A stretch of 64,000 bases of DNA, from the NCBI RefSeq assembly GCF_002834235.1, contig NZ_NNBY01000024.1:1-64000 (forward strand), written 5' to 3'. This stretch comes from Ruminococcus bromii (GTDB taxonomy: Bacteria; Bacillota; Clostridia; Oscillospirales; Acutalibacteraceae). The translations under genes and the position numbers were made by a program. Shown piece by piece: positions 63,343-64,000 of this stretch. Every line of letters begins with the position of its first letter. Positions within the stretch are counted from its first letter, which is position 1. The notes under the pieces are model-generated. The model searched no databases. It was not told the DNA's origin and was given only the letters and a program-made list of their open reading frames with translations.

Positions 63343-64000
63343 ATGAGCAAACAAAAAAATGTACCTAATCAAACTTTTGATAATTTCATCGTAAGCCGCA
63401 GTAATGAAAAAGCTTATTCGGCTTGTCTCGATTTGGCAAACAATCCCCAGGGAAAGTTTGTTGTGATTTATGGTGCAAACTCATTAGGAAAGACACATCT
63501 GCTATATGCGGTAAACAATGCACTTATCAGAAAAAAACCGGACTTGAAGATTTGCTTAATAAATTACGAAGACTTGATTTCTCAGTATATCACCGCTCTT
63601 CATAAAAACGATACCGATATTTTTCTTGATAGGTTATTAGAGACAGATCTGCTAATAGTGGACAATATGCAATTTGTCGCCGGTAAGAATTACACCCAAG
63701 AGGACATTGCAAGTTGGGTCAACAAAATGATACTCATGGGAAAAACTGTAGTTATGTCGTTTGATAGACCCATAAAATATTACACCGCTCTGATAAAAGG
63801 GACTTGCGAAAGCAACCCTGAAAATTGCAAAGCCATAGAAATAAAAAAACCGGACTATTTACTAAGAAAAGAATATCTTGATCACATTCTGAAAGAATAT
63901 TCAGTTTCGTTACCTTCCTTTGTGAAAAAATATTTAGTGTATTTATCCCGAATGACTTTTTCAGCGATGAAAGGTTTCTTGTGCAAATTATCATTTATAG
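63343..64000 (+). CDS. DnaA/Hda-like AAA+ ATPase lacking DnaA domains I-II (N-terminal part)
   Basis: The gene continues beyond the window; 219 codons are visible. AAGGAGGTG lies a few bases before the ATG. Residues 10-20 (QTFDNFIVSRS) match the start of the DnaA AAA+ domain. Walker A is GANSLGKT (44-51), Walker B is LLIVDNMQF (Asp107, but Asn108 where DnaA has Asp), and sensor I resembles VVMSFDRP. In true DnaA about 100 residues of domains I and II come first; here they are absent. So it is a DnaA/Hda-like paralogue, possibly an initiator or regulator of a mobile element. A DNA-binding domain IV may lie beyond the edge. Confidence 0.8.
   Translation, partial: MSKQKNVPNQTFDNFIVSRSNEKAYSACLDLANNPQGKFVVIYGANSLGKTHLLYAVNNALIRKKPDLKICLINYEDLISQYITALHKNDTDIFLDRLLETDLLIVDNMQFVAGKNYTQEDIASWVNKMILMGKTVVMSFDRPIKYYTALIKGTCESNPENCKAIEIKKPDYLLRKEYLDHILKEYSVSLPSFVKKYLVYLSRMTFSAMKGFLCKLSFI

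Noticed and set aside
63144-63350. 68-codon minus-strand frame with an ATG at 63350
   Set aside because: It overlaps the promoter and ribosome-binding site of the DnaA-like gene and has less protein-like content than the neighbouring frame described as a remnant.
1-64000. CRISPR arrays, rRNA genes, prophage modules, intact insertion sequences
   Set aside because: No regularly spaced repeats, rRNA signatures, phage structural genes or complete transposases were seen. The only tandem repeats are the 69-bp LRR units and the 10-bp leader repeat.

Overview
The window looks like chromosomal DNA from a low-GC, Gram-positive gut Clostridium-class bacterium, most likely a starch-degrading Ruminococcaceae member resembling Ruminococcus bromii. 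The support is a PolC-type replicative polymerase, a hisZ/short-hisG pair, a spoIVFB-like neighbourhood, and both halves of a cellulosome/amylosome-type system: a secreted GH13 amylase with two CBM26 modules and a dockerin, and a membrane-anchored protein with one cohesin-like module. The species assignment is inference; no rRNA gene is present. Layout: 1-0.9 kb holds the 5' end of a BspA-type leucine-rich-repeat surface protein and an IS256-family transposase remnant. 0.9-4.4 kb (minus) is a malic enzyme followed by an amino-acid ABC importer whose substrate-binding domain is circularly permuted and fused to the permease. rnpB (RNase P RNA) is at 4.5 kb and the dockerin amylase at 5.1-7.7 kb. 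7.8-12.4 kb (minus) carries an ISL3-like transposase scrap, an SDR epimerase, two FAD-dependent oxidoreductases and a small membrane protein. 12.6-19.8 kb (plus) carries VanZ, a MATE exporter, a SpoIVFB-like site-2 protease block with the TIGR03960/TIGR03936 radical-SAM pair, and a TIGR01212 radical-SAM protein. The cohesin protein is at 19.9-20.6 kb (minus), followed by tRNA-Ser(GGA).

21.1-33.4 kb is a long housekeeping operon (pyrH-frr-uppS-cdsA-dxr-rseP-ispG-polC, then an AI-2E family permease) joining nucleotide, translation, undecaprenyl, phospholipid and MEP-isoprenoid functions with replication. 33.5-39.7 kb is the histidine operon hisZGDCBAIE, driven by a promoter whose -10 lies inside a large perfect inverted repeat. 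hisH and hisF are missing from it. 39.7-43.8 kb holds an HPr-like protein lacking the phosphorylatable histidine, mtaB, a GHL10-type hydrolase, a DUF1294 protein and an RluA pseudouridine synthase. 43.8-44.6 kb is decayed (a solute-binding lipoprotein pseudogene and an NfeD pseudogene).

44.8-62.4 kb is a Wzx/Wzy-type exopolysaccharide or capsule locus: chain-length regulator, tyrosine kinase, priming sugar transferase, nucleotide-sugar dehydrogenase, the four dTDP-rhamnose genes, glycosyltransferases, a pyruvyltransferase paired with an Fe-S/F420-hydrogenase-beta-like protein, polymerase and flippase. It is strongly mosaic in base composition (about 58% GC in part of the dehydrogenase, about 20% in part of the 59-kb region) and is bordered by gene fragments, so it looks like a recombination hot spot. 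After a debris zone at 62.4-63.3 kb the window ends inside a gene for a DnaA/Hda-like AAA+ protein that lacks the N-terminal DnaA domains and has its own promoter.

The most interesting items are the permuted binding-protein/permease fusion, the dockerin-cohesin pair, the his operator with the missing hisHF, the DnaA-like paralogue, and the mosaic exopolysaccharide locus with a 10-bp tandem repeat in its leader.
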